DNA from: Phyto melanocephala
Lineage: Eukaryota; Arthropoda; Insecta; Diptera; Rhinophoridae
DNA length: 64,000 nt
Direction: 5' to 3'
NCBI GenBank assembly: GCA_941918925.1
Contig: OW799234.1
Span: forward strand, 125,821,395 to 125,885,394
Positions 36,420 through 47,398 of this stretch are shown in pieces. Numbering within the stretch: the first letter of the stretch is position 1; every line of letters begins with the position of its first letter. The notes under the pieces were generated by a model. It worked only from the letters and a program-made list of their open reading frames with translations. It was not told the DNA's origin and made no database searches. The position numbers and the translations under genes were made by a program.

Positions 36420-36450
36420 CATGAGATAGCTTTACTAAAGCTATCTCATG
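36420..36450. repeat. perfect 31-nt palindrome
   Basis: CATGAGATAGCTTTA, a single C, then the exact reverse complement of the first 15 bases. It is a perfect hairpin or binding palindrome in unique sequence with no element ends visible beside it. Confidence 0.85.
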
Positions 36451-38613
36451 ATCTCAAACCCTCAAGTTATACTCTAAAATCGTATGCTAATCGGGAACAA
36501 ATGGCTCCCTATGACCACATCTTCAACGCATTGTTCTTTAGACAATATTCAGGATTTTCAAAGAGTAGTGAAGGACACTTGATAACAACTGAATATAGAT
36601 AATGGTTTTTATAAAATTATTTATAAATTAAGGAAACTCAAGAAGTTCAATTAAGTGTAATCAATACGTTGAAGTGGGTTCCTATCTAGGCTATTCCAAT
36701 GAAAAAACCCCTATAATTTATTTAGCGCACTTGGGTGGGGCAAAAAGCCGCTGCAACACTGTACTTAAAATAGCCCAATCAGGTAATATCTTAGTTTTAT
36801 TGCATACGAGGGCTTAAAGATGTTGTCAACACGTCTTCACGAACCCAAACAATTTCAAGAAATCAGTTTACTGCAGACCAGAATCCCATCTACTACCATA
36901 AATATAATGGAATTAATGATTATTGTCAAGAACTTGTGATATATAAGAAATTATGGCACTTTAGTATTCTTTGGATCAAAGCGCAAGAAAACTAAAATAA
37001 TTCCTGTTTTGATTTTCATCGCTTAATAAAGGGTACTTTAGCACCTACCCAACGGCCAATTCTTTTCGCTATTAAAACTTAAGGGTGTTCATCCCTAAAT
37101 CCAGAACTTTATGCAATTTCGTATTCGTTTCTTTTGCAGTTTTTTCGTGTTTGTTGTTCCAACACTTTTTTTTTAACATCAACTGGTTTTACATCACTAT
37201 AGTCTATCTTTTTAGTCCTGTTTTATTGTTGCAGAGATTTTTTCTCATTTATGCCATACTTTTTTCTACTCTTAATTTGCTACGTATTTGTAACTGTCAA
37301 TTGTTGATTGCCACCATTTCGTTTATACGTTTTTTAAGCCAACTTTTTATTACATTGTAGGCCGATTTGCATACAGCAAAAGCAACAACAAAAAGCTTAA
37401 CAACCTTCCAGAGTATCGTTGGGTAAATTTGTACACAAAATGTATATGGAGCATTAAGACACGAGAAATACCTTTGACAATATACACATGTGCACAGATC
37501 TTGCTTCTTATAATTATACCCTTCACACAATGAAAAAGGGTATATATAGGTTTGTCATTCCGTGTGAAATTTCTACAATTTTGATTTCCGACCCCATAAA
37601 GTATATATTTTCTGAAAGCTTATGAATAGGGGAGTCGATTAAGCCCTGTCAGTCTGTCAGTCTGTCCGTCTGACCGTCTGTCCGTGTGTATGTTGAAATC
37701 AACTTTTTGAAGCCCCCCGACATCGCTCGGACCCGGGTGAGGTATTAAAATATCAGAAATATTTGGGAGTAAAACGGTATTGAAAATCAGAAACATCGGT
37801 ACATAAACAACTGAGATATGAGCAAAAACCCACGACCACCTCGATTTTTTATTCACAAAAACAACATTACAACAACAACATACATACATACAAACGTGTA
37901 AACTGGTTAGAGAAAACGTGGCATCGAATCCCAGCTAAGCCAAAAAAAATTTTTTTTTATATATTTTTTAAAATTTTTTTTTATTTTTTTTTTTATTTTT
38001 TATTATACCCTTCACCTATGGTGCACAAGGGTATATATAGCTTTGTCATTCCGTTTGTAATTTCTACAATTTTCATTTCCGACCCCATAAAGTATATATT
38101 TTCTGAAAGCTTATGAATAGAGGAGTCGATTAAGCCCTGACCGTCTGTCCGTCTGCCCGTCTGTCCGTCTGTCCGTGTGTTGGTTGAAATCAACTTTTAG
38201 AAGCAACTACATGCTCCTCAGATCTGTATATGGTATCAATCTCTTGGAAATATCCAGGAATGAATCGCTATTGAAATTCAGCACAATCGCCCTATAACTT
38301 TCTGAGATATGAGCAAAAAACCACGACCACCTCGTTTTTTTCACAATTACAACAACAACATACATACATACATACATACATACATGTAAAAAACATACCA
38401 AACAAAAAAAATTACAAAAAAAAAATATTAAAAATAAGAAAAAAATAATAAAAAAAAACTACAAAAAAAAAAATTTAAAAAAATTTAAAAAAAATTTTAA
38501 AAAATTTTTTAAAAATTTTTCTAAAAAAATTTTTTAAAAAAATTTAAAAAAAATATAAAAAAAAAAAATAAAATATAAATAATATATATTTATTTGGTTG
38601 TTGGGTTTAAGCT

Positions 38614-38660
38614 GGTTTATATGCATTTCACTGGTGCTTATGCCAGATCATCAGTAAACC
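38614..38660 (-). ncRNA. hammerhead ribozyme motif, left arm
   Basis: Reverse complement of the right-arm motif: stem I GGTTTA/TAAACC (38655-38660 and 38614-38619), core CTGATGA (38648-38654), stem II CTGG/CCAG and GAAA (38626-38629). It is identical in all core positions to the plus-strand copy and would be transcribed from the other strand. Confidence 0.7.
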
Positions 38661-39002
38661 TTTACCCAAATTCTTGAAAAAGTTTAAAATTTTTATAAGT
38701 TATATTTTTAAATTCTCATTAACAAAATGAGAATTCAAAAAAAAAAAAAAAAAATTTAGTAAATTAACTAATAAAAGATTTAATTTTTCGTTTGCCCTTA
38801 TAAGCATTTAGTGTTAACCAACGGTTAGCCTAACATTTGGATTAGAAAAATAAAATAAATTCAAAATTAAAAAAATTGTTGGTTGGGTTTTTGAAAAAGT
38901 TTTTTATGGTTTTTTGTTTTATTTTTGAATTCTCATTTTGTTAATGAGAATTTAAAAATATAACTTATAAAAATTTTAAACTTTTTCAAGAATTTGGGTA
39001 AA

Positions 39003-39049
39003 GGTTTACTGATGATCTGGCATAAGCACCAGTGAAATGCATATAAACC
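39003..39049 (+). ncRNA. hammerhead ribozyme motif, right arm
   Basis: Stem I 5' strand GGTTTA (39003-39008); core CTGATGA (39009-39015); stem II CTGG (39017-39020) with CCAG (39029-39032) around an 8-nt loop; core GAAA (39034-39037). Stem III is a single A-U closing pair (39037/39042) around the self-complementary loop TGCA. Then H17 = A (39043), where cleavage would fall, and the stem I 3' strand TAAACC (39044-39049). All invariant core bases are present. A very short, palindromic stem III is a feature of Penelope-type hammerheads thought to act as dimers. Weak point: positions 39016/39033 give a U-U mismatch at the base of stem II. Confidence 0.72.
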
Positions 39050-39493
39050 AGCTTAAACCCAACAACCAAATAAATATAATTGAAAAATTATGGGAGCATA
39101 TCCCAAAAAATTTAGTAAATTATAAATAATATATTAAATAAAATAAAATAAAATTTTTTTGGCTCAGCTGGGATTCGATGCCACATTTATTCTAACCAGT
39201 ATATACATATGTACGTATTTTATATGGGATGAATGGTGATACAAACAATTGTTATTGCATGACTACACGTTGTGAAGGGTATATAAGATTCGGCACGGCC
39301 GAATATAGCACTGTTACTTGTTTTTTATTTAATATTATTTATATTTTTATTATTTTTTTTTAATTTTTTTTTTAAATTTTTTTTTTTTATTTATTTTTTG
39401 TTTTATATTTGTTATATATATTTTAATTATTTTTTTTTAATTTTTTTTTTTAATTTTTTTTTTTTTTTAAACATACATACGTAAATTTATAAT

Positions 39494-39822
39494 AATTATT
39501 AGTTTCTTTGACCTTTTTATAATAATATATAATAGCTTTTTTTAGCTTAAGGTCTTTTCAATAATAAAAATTTTTTATAAAAATATAAAAATTATAAAAA
39601 AATTTTTATATTATTTTCAATCTGTTAATCAAACTATAAATTTATAACATAACAAATATCAAGACACTAAACCAACAAAAAACAAATATATAGATAATAA
39701 AAAACTCGTATCCTGATGATGCTACACAAAGAGGTAGCGAAATATTGATCAAATAATATAAAATAAAACCAAAAAAATTTTTATTATTGAAAAGACCTTA
39801 AGCTTAAAAAAACTATTATATA
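39494..39822. mobile_element. second Penelope-like insertion
   Basis: The flanking 13-bp duplication GTAAATTTATAAT stands at 39481-39493 and 39823-39835. The DINE copy at 52.05 kb has this sequence once, uninterrupted. The 329-bp insert has inverted arms of about 50 bp ('ttaaggtcttttcaataata' near 39548 and its complement near 39780). It also carries a hammerhead-like core at 39713-39760. No coding sequence. It is a different family from the 38.6-kb insert. Confidence 0.65.
39713..39760 (+). ncRNA. hammerhead-like motif, stem I missing
   Basis: CTGATGA (39713-39719), one extra T, stem II GCTAC/GTAGC (39721-39725 with 39734-39738), GAAA (39739-39742), stem III ATATT/AATAT (39742-39746 with 39755-39759) and an A in the cleavage position (39760). 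The flanks do not pair as stem I, so this copy is probably inactive or permuted. Confidence 0.5.
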
Positions 39823-39992
39823 GTAAATTTATAATTTTACAATGGAATGTTTTTATATATGTATGTTTTTTATATGTATGTACGTATTTTATATGGGATG
39901 AATGGTGATACAAACTACTGTTATTGCATGACTACACGTTGTGAAGGGTATATAAGATTCGGCACGGCCGAATATAGCGCTCTTACTTGTTT

Positions 39993-42286
39993 TTTCATCT
40001 ACTTGTTTCATATAAAGAAAAAAACTTATTGGATTTTAGCACAGTAACATTTGCTGCAAAAGGAGTGAGTATTGTTTTTCTTACATATTCTTTCTAATAC
40101 AATATATTGTAGATTCACTTTTTTAACAGGATCTTGTTTAAGTTTTAAGTAAATACCGGAAGACATTGTGTCTGCCACAATGGATGCTTTGTGTATTACA
40201 GTAAGTACTTTGTACGAGCATCTTAAGAGCAGGTACAAACTATGTTGAATTGTATGCTAATTTATCTTGAGTAGATCAATTTGGTACAGAAAATTTGTAA
40301 AACAAACAATATGTATGTGCAAGCAAAATAAAATAAACTAAAGTACTTGTAAGTAGCAGCTTATATTTCAAAACAAGGTACACATATGCAAACAATTTTT
40401 ATCTGTGGTATAAATCCGTTTGTCTTAAGCGCCATTCGTCCAGATTAGAGTAGTAATTCACAAATATTTAAATAAATTTTTCTTAAATAAAAACTAAAAA
40501 TAATTACACAATACTTTTTTTAGAGCAAAATGCATATTTTCCAAACTAGTCGCAAATCATATGGCACTTGTTTAAACCAAAGGATAATCCGGCAGATTCA
40601 CATTACGTTTCTAGGTTACAACAGTCGATCCTTGTTGTTATTTTAAACAGAAGGACAGGTTGTTTTAGGCGGCTCTTTGTCTTTGGTATATCGTAGAAGT
40701 AGACTTAAAGTCTAACAAAAGATGTAAAAGAATATATTTTGGTTTTATTTCCCAAAATCCTTAAAAGATAAATAAAGTTTCCTATATCCTTTCACCAAAA
40801 TACAATTTTCTTTCCATTGTATTTTTTTGCCGAAACAGTTGTTTTGTTTTCATTTATTTTTCGAGTAGGGTATCCGTTTTAAGTCCAAAACTAAATAATA
40901 GTTTCAAAATAGTAATATGGCTTTTATTGTTTATTTCAAGTGGTTGATATTGTTCTAGCAATATTTCAAACAATATCCAAAAACACCAGCTTAAGGTGAC
41001 TTAAAATAGTATTTAAAAAGAAATAGTTCTTAAAAAAGATAATGGGTTTGAAATGAGGTTAAATCATATTTATGATAATTTTGAGTTAAAAAATTGAAAA
41101 ACTAAAAACCAATTGTTGCATTTCTCTTAAACTATAATACGAAAAATCAAGTATATTTAACAAAAGTTTTTACTTGTTTAAGAATATCACGTGCGCTTAA
41201 TTTTAAATGTCATTCAATTTTTCTTTATTTTTTTTTTTCATTGTCTTTTCTCTTGTTTATAAAAGTCCTTCCTACACTAGATGCTAGTTTTTCCTTTTTG
41301 TTATCAATTAAGTACATCATCATAAGAATCAACACCAATTTAACATTCCAAAACATTTCTCAAATGACAATGCCAATGAGCCAGAATATTGTTGTACATT
41401 TTACGGAGTAATGGCAGTAGTAGTACATATGTACGTTAAATCTTTCCAAATAACTGTCATGATATAACAAAACACTAGTATCGTCGACAACAGCAATAAC
41501 GACAAAAGCGAATAAAAAGAAAAATCTTTTACAACTACAAATATCAATGTTTAAGCTTTAGAGCACTCATCAATGTCAAATGTCACGGAATAAATAGCAC
41601 AAGGCGTCACAAATGAATTTACCAAAGCTGGAGAACAAGTGTTTTTATTTCTATTATTATTTTTTTTTCGTTCTAATTTTTAAATAATAAAATGTCCTTT
41701 AAAGTTTACTGCCACTTTAGCAGCTTTGTTTATTGAGAAGAAGAAGTAAAAGATGAAGACTGCACAAAAAAATGTTGTCACATTGAACCAGAACTGTGTA
41801 TATAAGTGTGACTACTACATGAGTATAGATAGTGGATGCAATAACGAAATGTTGTGCGCCCTATAAACTCAATCTTCGTGGTTTGAAAATTGCTTTTTAA
41901 ATCAGTTTACATTAAGTCTAAAATATAAAATCTACATTTTTACTATTTCAGATTATGAACAAGTGATTACTGTGTTAAAATTCGAATGAAGCCCGAACCA
42001 CATTGCTGGCCTAAGAAATGAGATATAAAATTATGATTAAATGTTATGTTAACCCAGGTATCAAGAAACCTCCATTCCAAATTTTATCCAAATATATTCG
42101 GTAGCTTTTACGACAATCGAGATTAGAGAGACAAACATTTTAAAAAGTGTTTTTTTTTTAAATCAAAATCATTTCTTCTATACACCGCTATCAATATTAT
42201 TAAAACATATTTCATGTAAAAGCACAGTTGTTTTAAAATCTTATTATAAATATAGATTAACCATAGTTAAGAATCTAGACTAAGGG
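39993..42286. other. AT-rich DNA, no gene seen
   Basis: No gene or element recognised. Short frames (for example 40026-40238) have no domain. Confidence 0.55.
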
Positions 42287-42292
42287 CCATTA

Positions 42293-42692
42293 TTACAACT
42301 TGCCGACAAAACTAATTTAGATAAAAGGTAACTTTTGTTAACGTGAGCAATAAACTGACCATTAAGTATTTTTCGTTATTACAACCTGCCTGTAAAATTA
42401 TTATTTTTTTTTAATTTAAAATGGCAGTACCAAAGCAAATGCCGTACAAATTAATTTGTTCTTAAAAAACAAAGTGGCAACCACAAACAAATAGTAAAGA
42501 ATTTCCTTATACGGTAGAAAATATAGTAACTTTTATTTTAGAAACTTAACGTTAAAAGTTAAAGGTAGAGTGATCTTCCTTTTGACTTATCGGACACTTT
42601 AAGGTTAAATTGAAGTTGTAATAACAAACAACTACATATCTGTCCGATAACATTCTAACTTTAGTTATCGGTAAGTTATAATAATGGCCCTA
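42293..42692. mobile_element. 400-bp TIR element (MITE)
   Basis: The ends AGGGCCATTATT and AATAATGGCCCT are perfect inverted repeats for 12 bp; similarity continues as ACAACTTGCCGA against ATAACTTACCGA. The flanks carry AGACTA at 42287-42292 and 42693-42698, a likely 6-bp duplication. An internal echo 'gttattacaacctgcc' lies near 42373. No coding capacity. The superfamily is not recognised. Confidence 0.7.
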
Positions 42693-42698
42693 AGACTA

Positions 42699-43502
42699 TG
42701 CACTTTTATCTTTTATTCATGAATTCGATTATTTTAATGGCATTTGAGACAACTTTTAACTAACTGCCCGCTTCTTTGTAAACAGTATATGATTAGGTTG
42801 TACTCAGGTAATTTCAAATCAAACAATTATTCTTTGGAAGAACTCGTCTATATCTCCTGGCTGTCACTTTGTTTAGCTATCCTGCTCCTTTAACCAAGGT
42901 GTAGGTTATACCCAGATTACATGTGGAAGAACATATATTTGTTGACCTAGAGTCTGAAATGCCAGTTTTTCAAATGCCGGAGAGTGACAGAGGAGTTGAT
43001 CAGTGTTCTCCTTTTTCATTTCGTAATCGCAACTTCTGCTGAAATTATTTCAAGGGATATTTTTCCTTTTTACATGTGTTCAGAGAGGCCATATCTAGTA
43101 AAAACCGCTATAAGTTTCCGTAAACAGATTTTAGAAATATTTATCGTAGACCGCGTCCTGTGCTTATTCATAAAGGGATAGATTTTTTTTTTTGTTTTTT
43201 TTTTAAGTGCAAGGTTTTCCTTAAATGTTTTCTTGGTACAAAATAGTACATCTGGACTGAATGGTGCTACCATATAACGCAAGTGCGTTAGCTCTATTAT
43301 TACCGATACCCAATATTCTGGTACCCATACAACGGTTACTGATGCCCGGCATTTCTGGGAAATTTTCGGTGTGGTGAACTATCTCGACCTTTTCAATTTC
43401 ATATTTAACTTGTGCTAAAAAATATCACATCCTACTTACGTTATCGTGTATGAACACGGGCTTCTCTCTTTGTTTATATAAATCAATTCTTTTTCATCTA
43501 AG
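42699..43502. other. AT-rich DNA, no gene seen
   Basis: No gene or element recognised in this stretch. Confidence 0.55.
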
Positions 43503-43510
43503 AACCAATC

Positions 43511-43715
43511 CCAAGGCACATTTCTTCATCAGGTAGTCTTGTTTCGTCAGCTGATTATTTTTTTCTTCACTTATTTTAAATTTCAGCTGTCAAAGTAGAT
43601 AAAAACTATTTTCTCTCCTCTCTCATAAATTTCAAATATCAAACTTCATATATAAAAAATATAAACAAAAAAATTCCCTCCGAACTGCAATTACCTGATG
43701 AATTAATATGCCTTG
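43511..43715. mobile_element. MITE of family 'AGGCATATTTATTCATCAGG', copy 2
   Basis: Perfect 8-bp target duplication AACCAATC at 43503-43510 and 43716-43723. The ends CCAAGGCACATTTCTTCATC and its partner GATGAATTAATATGCCTTG are the same TIRs as at 5587-5755. The body aligns in inverted orientation ('ttcggagggaattttttt', 'tatatatgaagtttga', 'taatcagctga'), with about 35 bp extra here. Confidence 0.85.
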
Positions 43716-43723
43716 AACCAATC

Positions 43724-46159
43724 TAAACCAATCTTCTAAGAACTAATTCAATAATCATAAGTAACTCAAATTTTCATTTTTTATTTTGTTGCAAAGCTTT
43801 AAAAATAGAAACAGTTTATAAATGATTACCAGTTGTTATTGCCCTTGTTGTTTCGGTTTGACGGTATTAAATCAAAATATCTAAAATTAAATTAGACATC
43901 AGTAGACTACAGTACATCATTATTGGTTGCAGACTTTACTTGATGATTACCATTAATGTGTTGGATTTGCAATTTGGCGTAGTACATATTAATGGAAATT
44001 TTTTAAAAGAACTAACTAATTGATGTAGAATAACTCGTTGATATAAAACTAGAATAGTATTCACTTACCTACTCGAAAATTAAATTGTTGGCGTTGATGT
44101 TAAGTAAAGACAAGATATTTTTTTAAAATAAAAAATCTGAAATACTAAAAGAAAAATAAAATTAACATATAAAAGATTTCTTTTTCAATTTCAGCAAACG
44201 GTACACAATTGTTGATGAACTAAATTTGACAGTCAAATCACTAAAAATCTTTTAGTACAAATTTTCACAAGCATATTTTTAATTTTGTTTTTTAAAGAAC
44301 AACTCCGAAATGTGTTTCTTTTATGGCACATTTTGTTTTTGTTTTTTTTTATTTAATCAAATGTAAAATGAGCAGGAAAATGAAAATTACTAACTAACAA
44401 TATGGTGGCATATTTAAGATTTAAGCTAAACGGTAAATACAACAACAGCAACAACAACCATAAACGAAACAATGAAAAACAACATGGCGACCACGCTAAA
44501 CGCAAATCAGCAACCAGAACGCATTTGGTTACGCTACATTTGTTTTATGATAAAAATCAACAAACATTTTTGATTTCTTTTTGTTGTTGCTGCTTTTTTA
44601 TTAAATTTTATATCAAAAAAAAATTGTTTTTTTTTTTTATACAAAACTTACAAATGCGAGGGTGTCCTCCACTTTGTGTTCGCGTTTTCATTGTAGCTGT
44701 GGACATTACATTATTCATTTTATTCCTCTTCATTTATTTATTTTATTGCGGCCTCATTTGCGTTATCAACTCAATGGCCTGTGGACATATTTTTATAATT
44801 GTTCTCTTGTTTATTTTTTTACATGCCATTGATTTTCATGTTTTCTTTAATAAAAACAGCAACAATACAAACAAAAGCTGCAATAGCAGCAAAACTTTGA
44901 TAGAGTGTAATGAAAACACACAAAAAAAAGTTAAATGAAATTATTATAAATATAAAAAAAGACTAAGACATAATCAAAGTTATTGATTGCTAGGAGGGCG
45001 ATACAAAAACATTTAAATTGGATGAACCAGATAGAGGAAAATTAAGAGATATGAAACCGTCACTATCACCATTTTAACAAGTTAAATAATTCAACTGTTT
45101 AACATTTTATGTTCCGTACATATTTATTGATTGATATTAAAAGTTAAAACGACAAGTAGCGGTACCATATTCTTCTTTGTCGTAAACAAGTAATAAGCAA
45201 AAGATTTTGCAATTAAAGGATTTACTGTTATTAGTCTTCTTATAGAAATGCGCTTAAATTAGATTTAGATTAAATTGTAAATTAGCTTCTATAATCATAG
45301 TTCATTTAGAAATATTCTTATGCGCTACCATAAACCAAAGACACATTTGTCTATCGAAGTACCATCAATTAGTTATTAATCATTTCTGTACCATAAATAC
45401 CTTAAAACTAATTTCTAAGGATATCGTAAAGTGCGCAACTAAAAAGCCATTGCTGGTGTGTCGTCTATCTAATTTTTTTTAAGATTATTTATTTATTTAT
45501 TTTTTCAATTTCGTATGAAAAAGCCCCAAAAGGACAAAACAAATTATTACATAGTAATTACAACTTTACTTAATCTACACTAATAACCAAAATAAAAATG
45601 GAAAAAAAAAATAATAATTTTATATAAATTTTAAAGACCTGCGAAAAATGTTCTAAAAGCTATATGTTCTATTTTACACTACTTCCATTTACTATATTTC
45701 AATGTAAATATAAATAACAAAACCAAAACACCAGAAAATAACTCTCACTAAAATAATTTAACCGTCACTCGAAAAGTTTTTTTCTACAGCTCTAAGTGTG
45801 TTTTTATATTTTCAAATATAATACTTTACCAAAACAAAAAGCGACAATGAAATCAAGAAAAAATTAACCATTAAAGTTTCTATGCAAGTTGTTCTTTGGT
45901 CTAGGTCTACCATCGAAACATTTAAATATATTTTGAATGTTCTATTTCATCTTTTTGTTCTGATTTAACTATATTTTATTACAACTTTGTTTTATTGCAG
46001 TTCTATTCTATGTTCTATTCTTCGATATTTTTATCTTAAAGCAAAACACATATTTTAGCAAGTATGTATTTTATAATGACAGATTAACATATACACACTA
46101 TTTTTAATTGAATTACTTTATTTGTGAATCATTTTTCTCATGCTTGTGCAGCTCTTTAG
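43724..46159. other. AT-rich DNA, no gene seen
   Basis: The longest frame (44402-44938, 178 codons) translates to N-, F- and C-rich low-complexity sequence and is not believed to be a gene. No element ends recognised. Confidence 0.5.
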
Positions 46160-46162
46160 TAA

Positions 46163-46321
46163 CTGTCTGTTCAACGATGTCGAAAGAAAACCCAAGCGAA
46201 ATTTCATTCGCACAAATACGTTGAAAACAAAAACAAATTTTTAGTTTTTGTTGTTGCTTTCAATATATTTGTACGAATGAAATTTCGCTTGGGTTTTCTT
46301 TCGACATCGTTGAACAGGCAG
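46163..46321. mobile_element. 159-bp MITE with long TIRs and TAA duplication
   Basis: The arms start CTGTCTGTTCAACGATGTCG and run about 53 bp, nearly perfectly inverted, up to 'tttcattcg', around a loop of about 50 bp. TAA flanks both ends (46160-46162 and 46322-46324), as expected for PIF/Harbinger-type MITEs (TWA targets). The arms are almost identical, so it is either young or strongly folded. Confidence 0.8.
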
Positions 46322-46324
46322 TAA

Positions 46325-47398
46325 ATATGTCGACCTACGCCTCAACTGGTACAAAAGCTAAAGTCGAATGACCACCGTTTGCACAGTACCTTCAATGTAT
46401 AGGCTGGCTTCGACAGTATATATACAGCATATATATAGTACAGTATATTATAAATAATCAAAATTTAAATTTATTAAATAAAATTTTACAATTTGCATGT
46501 CCAGTTATATTTTAGAAAGAAATATTTTCATTTTGTTGGGCGTTTATTCGTTTTGTCAGAAAATAAAAATCTCTAAAGTGTTGTCATTACACCGGCAAAT
46601 CCCTTTAAAAAATATTTTAACAATTTTATCTCCATCTTTTGGAAAACTAAAACGGAAAACACATAAAATGTATAAAAATAAAATATTAAGTCTATTACTA
46701 TCATTTAGGCAAAATCTATACAAATATACAACGTACATAGAAACTCAAATAAAGGACTTAGTATTTAGTTCAATATCATGTTGCATTTATCTCTAACTTT
46801 GCATTGAATTTGTATTGGACAACTGAGTTTTATGTCACCGGGGTAGTTGTAGTACAAGTGTAAAATTGTCATCATCAATATGAAACATTATACAAACAAC
46901 CACACAATTTTTGTTTCGAAAAAACAAACTATTCTGGACATACATACAATCGCATACAAATGCATATACAAGAACATTCATCAAATATTTATATGCATAT
47001 CTGTCTGTCTGAATGTCTCTATGAATATTTATATATCCGCTAGTTGACAAATCTATACAAATACTCGTATGTACATCCATACAGCTATTTGATGAAAATT
47101 CATGTAACATGAAGTGATTACCGGAAGTTGTACTGATTAGAAAATAAAAAAAATATTTTGGAGCTCAGATTGCATGTTGTTTAGCGAAATTAAAAAAAAA
47201 ATAAAATAAAAAGTCTAAATAACTGAAATATTCGAAAAACAAAAAAAATATTTAACACGTTTTATACAAAAAAAAACACATATGAACTTCTAAAGGGATT
47301 TTTAAATTGTTTTTGTTTTTCTAAAATATTTTCCAATAAAAAAGAAAATATGACTTATTTATCATCTGATTTCATGAGTATTGATGTGATTTTATTCT
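46325..47398. other. AT-rich DNA, no gene seen
   Basis: No supported gene. Frames at 46497-46796 and 46835-47110 show no domain. Confidence 0.5.

Larger units (their letters stand above)
28191..37513. other. long AT-rich region without recognised genes or elements
   Basis: Over 9 kb with only short, low-complexity or domain-free frames. Visible items are a (CA)9 tract at 30227-30244, GAT-rich repeats near 34155-34195, and the palindrome at 36420-36450. No splice-framed conserved exon could be recognised by eye. A lncRNA, regulatory DNA or unique intron cannot be excluded. Confidence 0.5.
38588..39120. mobile_element. Penelope-like retroelement copy with inverted arms
   Basis: A 14-bp direct duplication TATAAATAATATAT flanks it at 38574-38587 and 39121-39134; the uninterrupted DINE copy at 24.5-25.3 kb has this 14-mer once. 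The insert has arms of about 150 bp in inverted orientation (about 38588-38740 and 38923-39077), starting 'tatttggttgttgggtttaa', plus a 43-bp tail with a GGGA/TCCC hairpin. Each arm holds a hammerhead-ribozyme fold. Penelope-like elements are known for inverted or tandem terminal repeats, variable 5' truncation, target duplications of this length and hammerhead motifs. No RT or GIY-YIG coding sequence remains in the 533 bp. Confidence 0.75.
38003..39322 (+). mobile_element. inner DINE-like element, subfamily a, nested in the outer one
   Basis: It starts TTATACCCTTCACCTATGG and has a long (GTCC/GTCT/GCCC)n at 38140-38178, the 'cagatctgtatatgg' block, (CATA)n, an A/T spacer, 'ggctcagctgggattcgatgccac' and the standard 3' hairpin and CTTGTTT end near 39322. 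It lies in the T-rich spacer of the outer element. Its own A/T spacer is interrupted by the Penelope-like element at 38588-39120. Confidence 0.82.
37514..39992 (+). mobile_element. outer DINE-like element, subfamily b, interrupted
   Basis: The 5' part (37514-38002) begins TTATACCCTTCACAC and has the microsatellite at 37648-37688. Next is the subfamily-b block with 'cgacatcgctcggacccggg', a (CATA)n tract, 'ggcatcgaatcccagct' and the start of its A/T spacer. The 3' part (39323-39992) continues that A/T spacer, then '(cata)cgtaaatttataa', 'gatgaatggtgatacaaac', GTGAAGGGTATATA, the hairpin ATTCGGC-acg-GCCGAAT and CTTACTTGTTT. A second DINE element sits between the parts, and a Penelope-like insert sits in the 3' part. 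Confidence 0.8.

Noticed and set aside
44402..44938. 178-codon open frame
   Set aside because: The translation is dominated by N-, F- and C-rich low-complexity stretches from poly-T and CAA repeats, with no domain and no supporting context.
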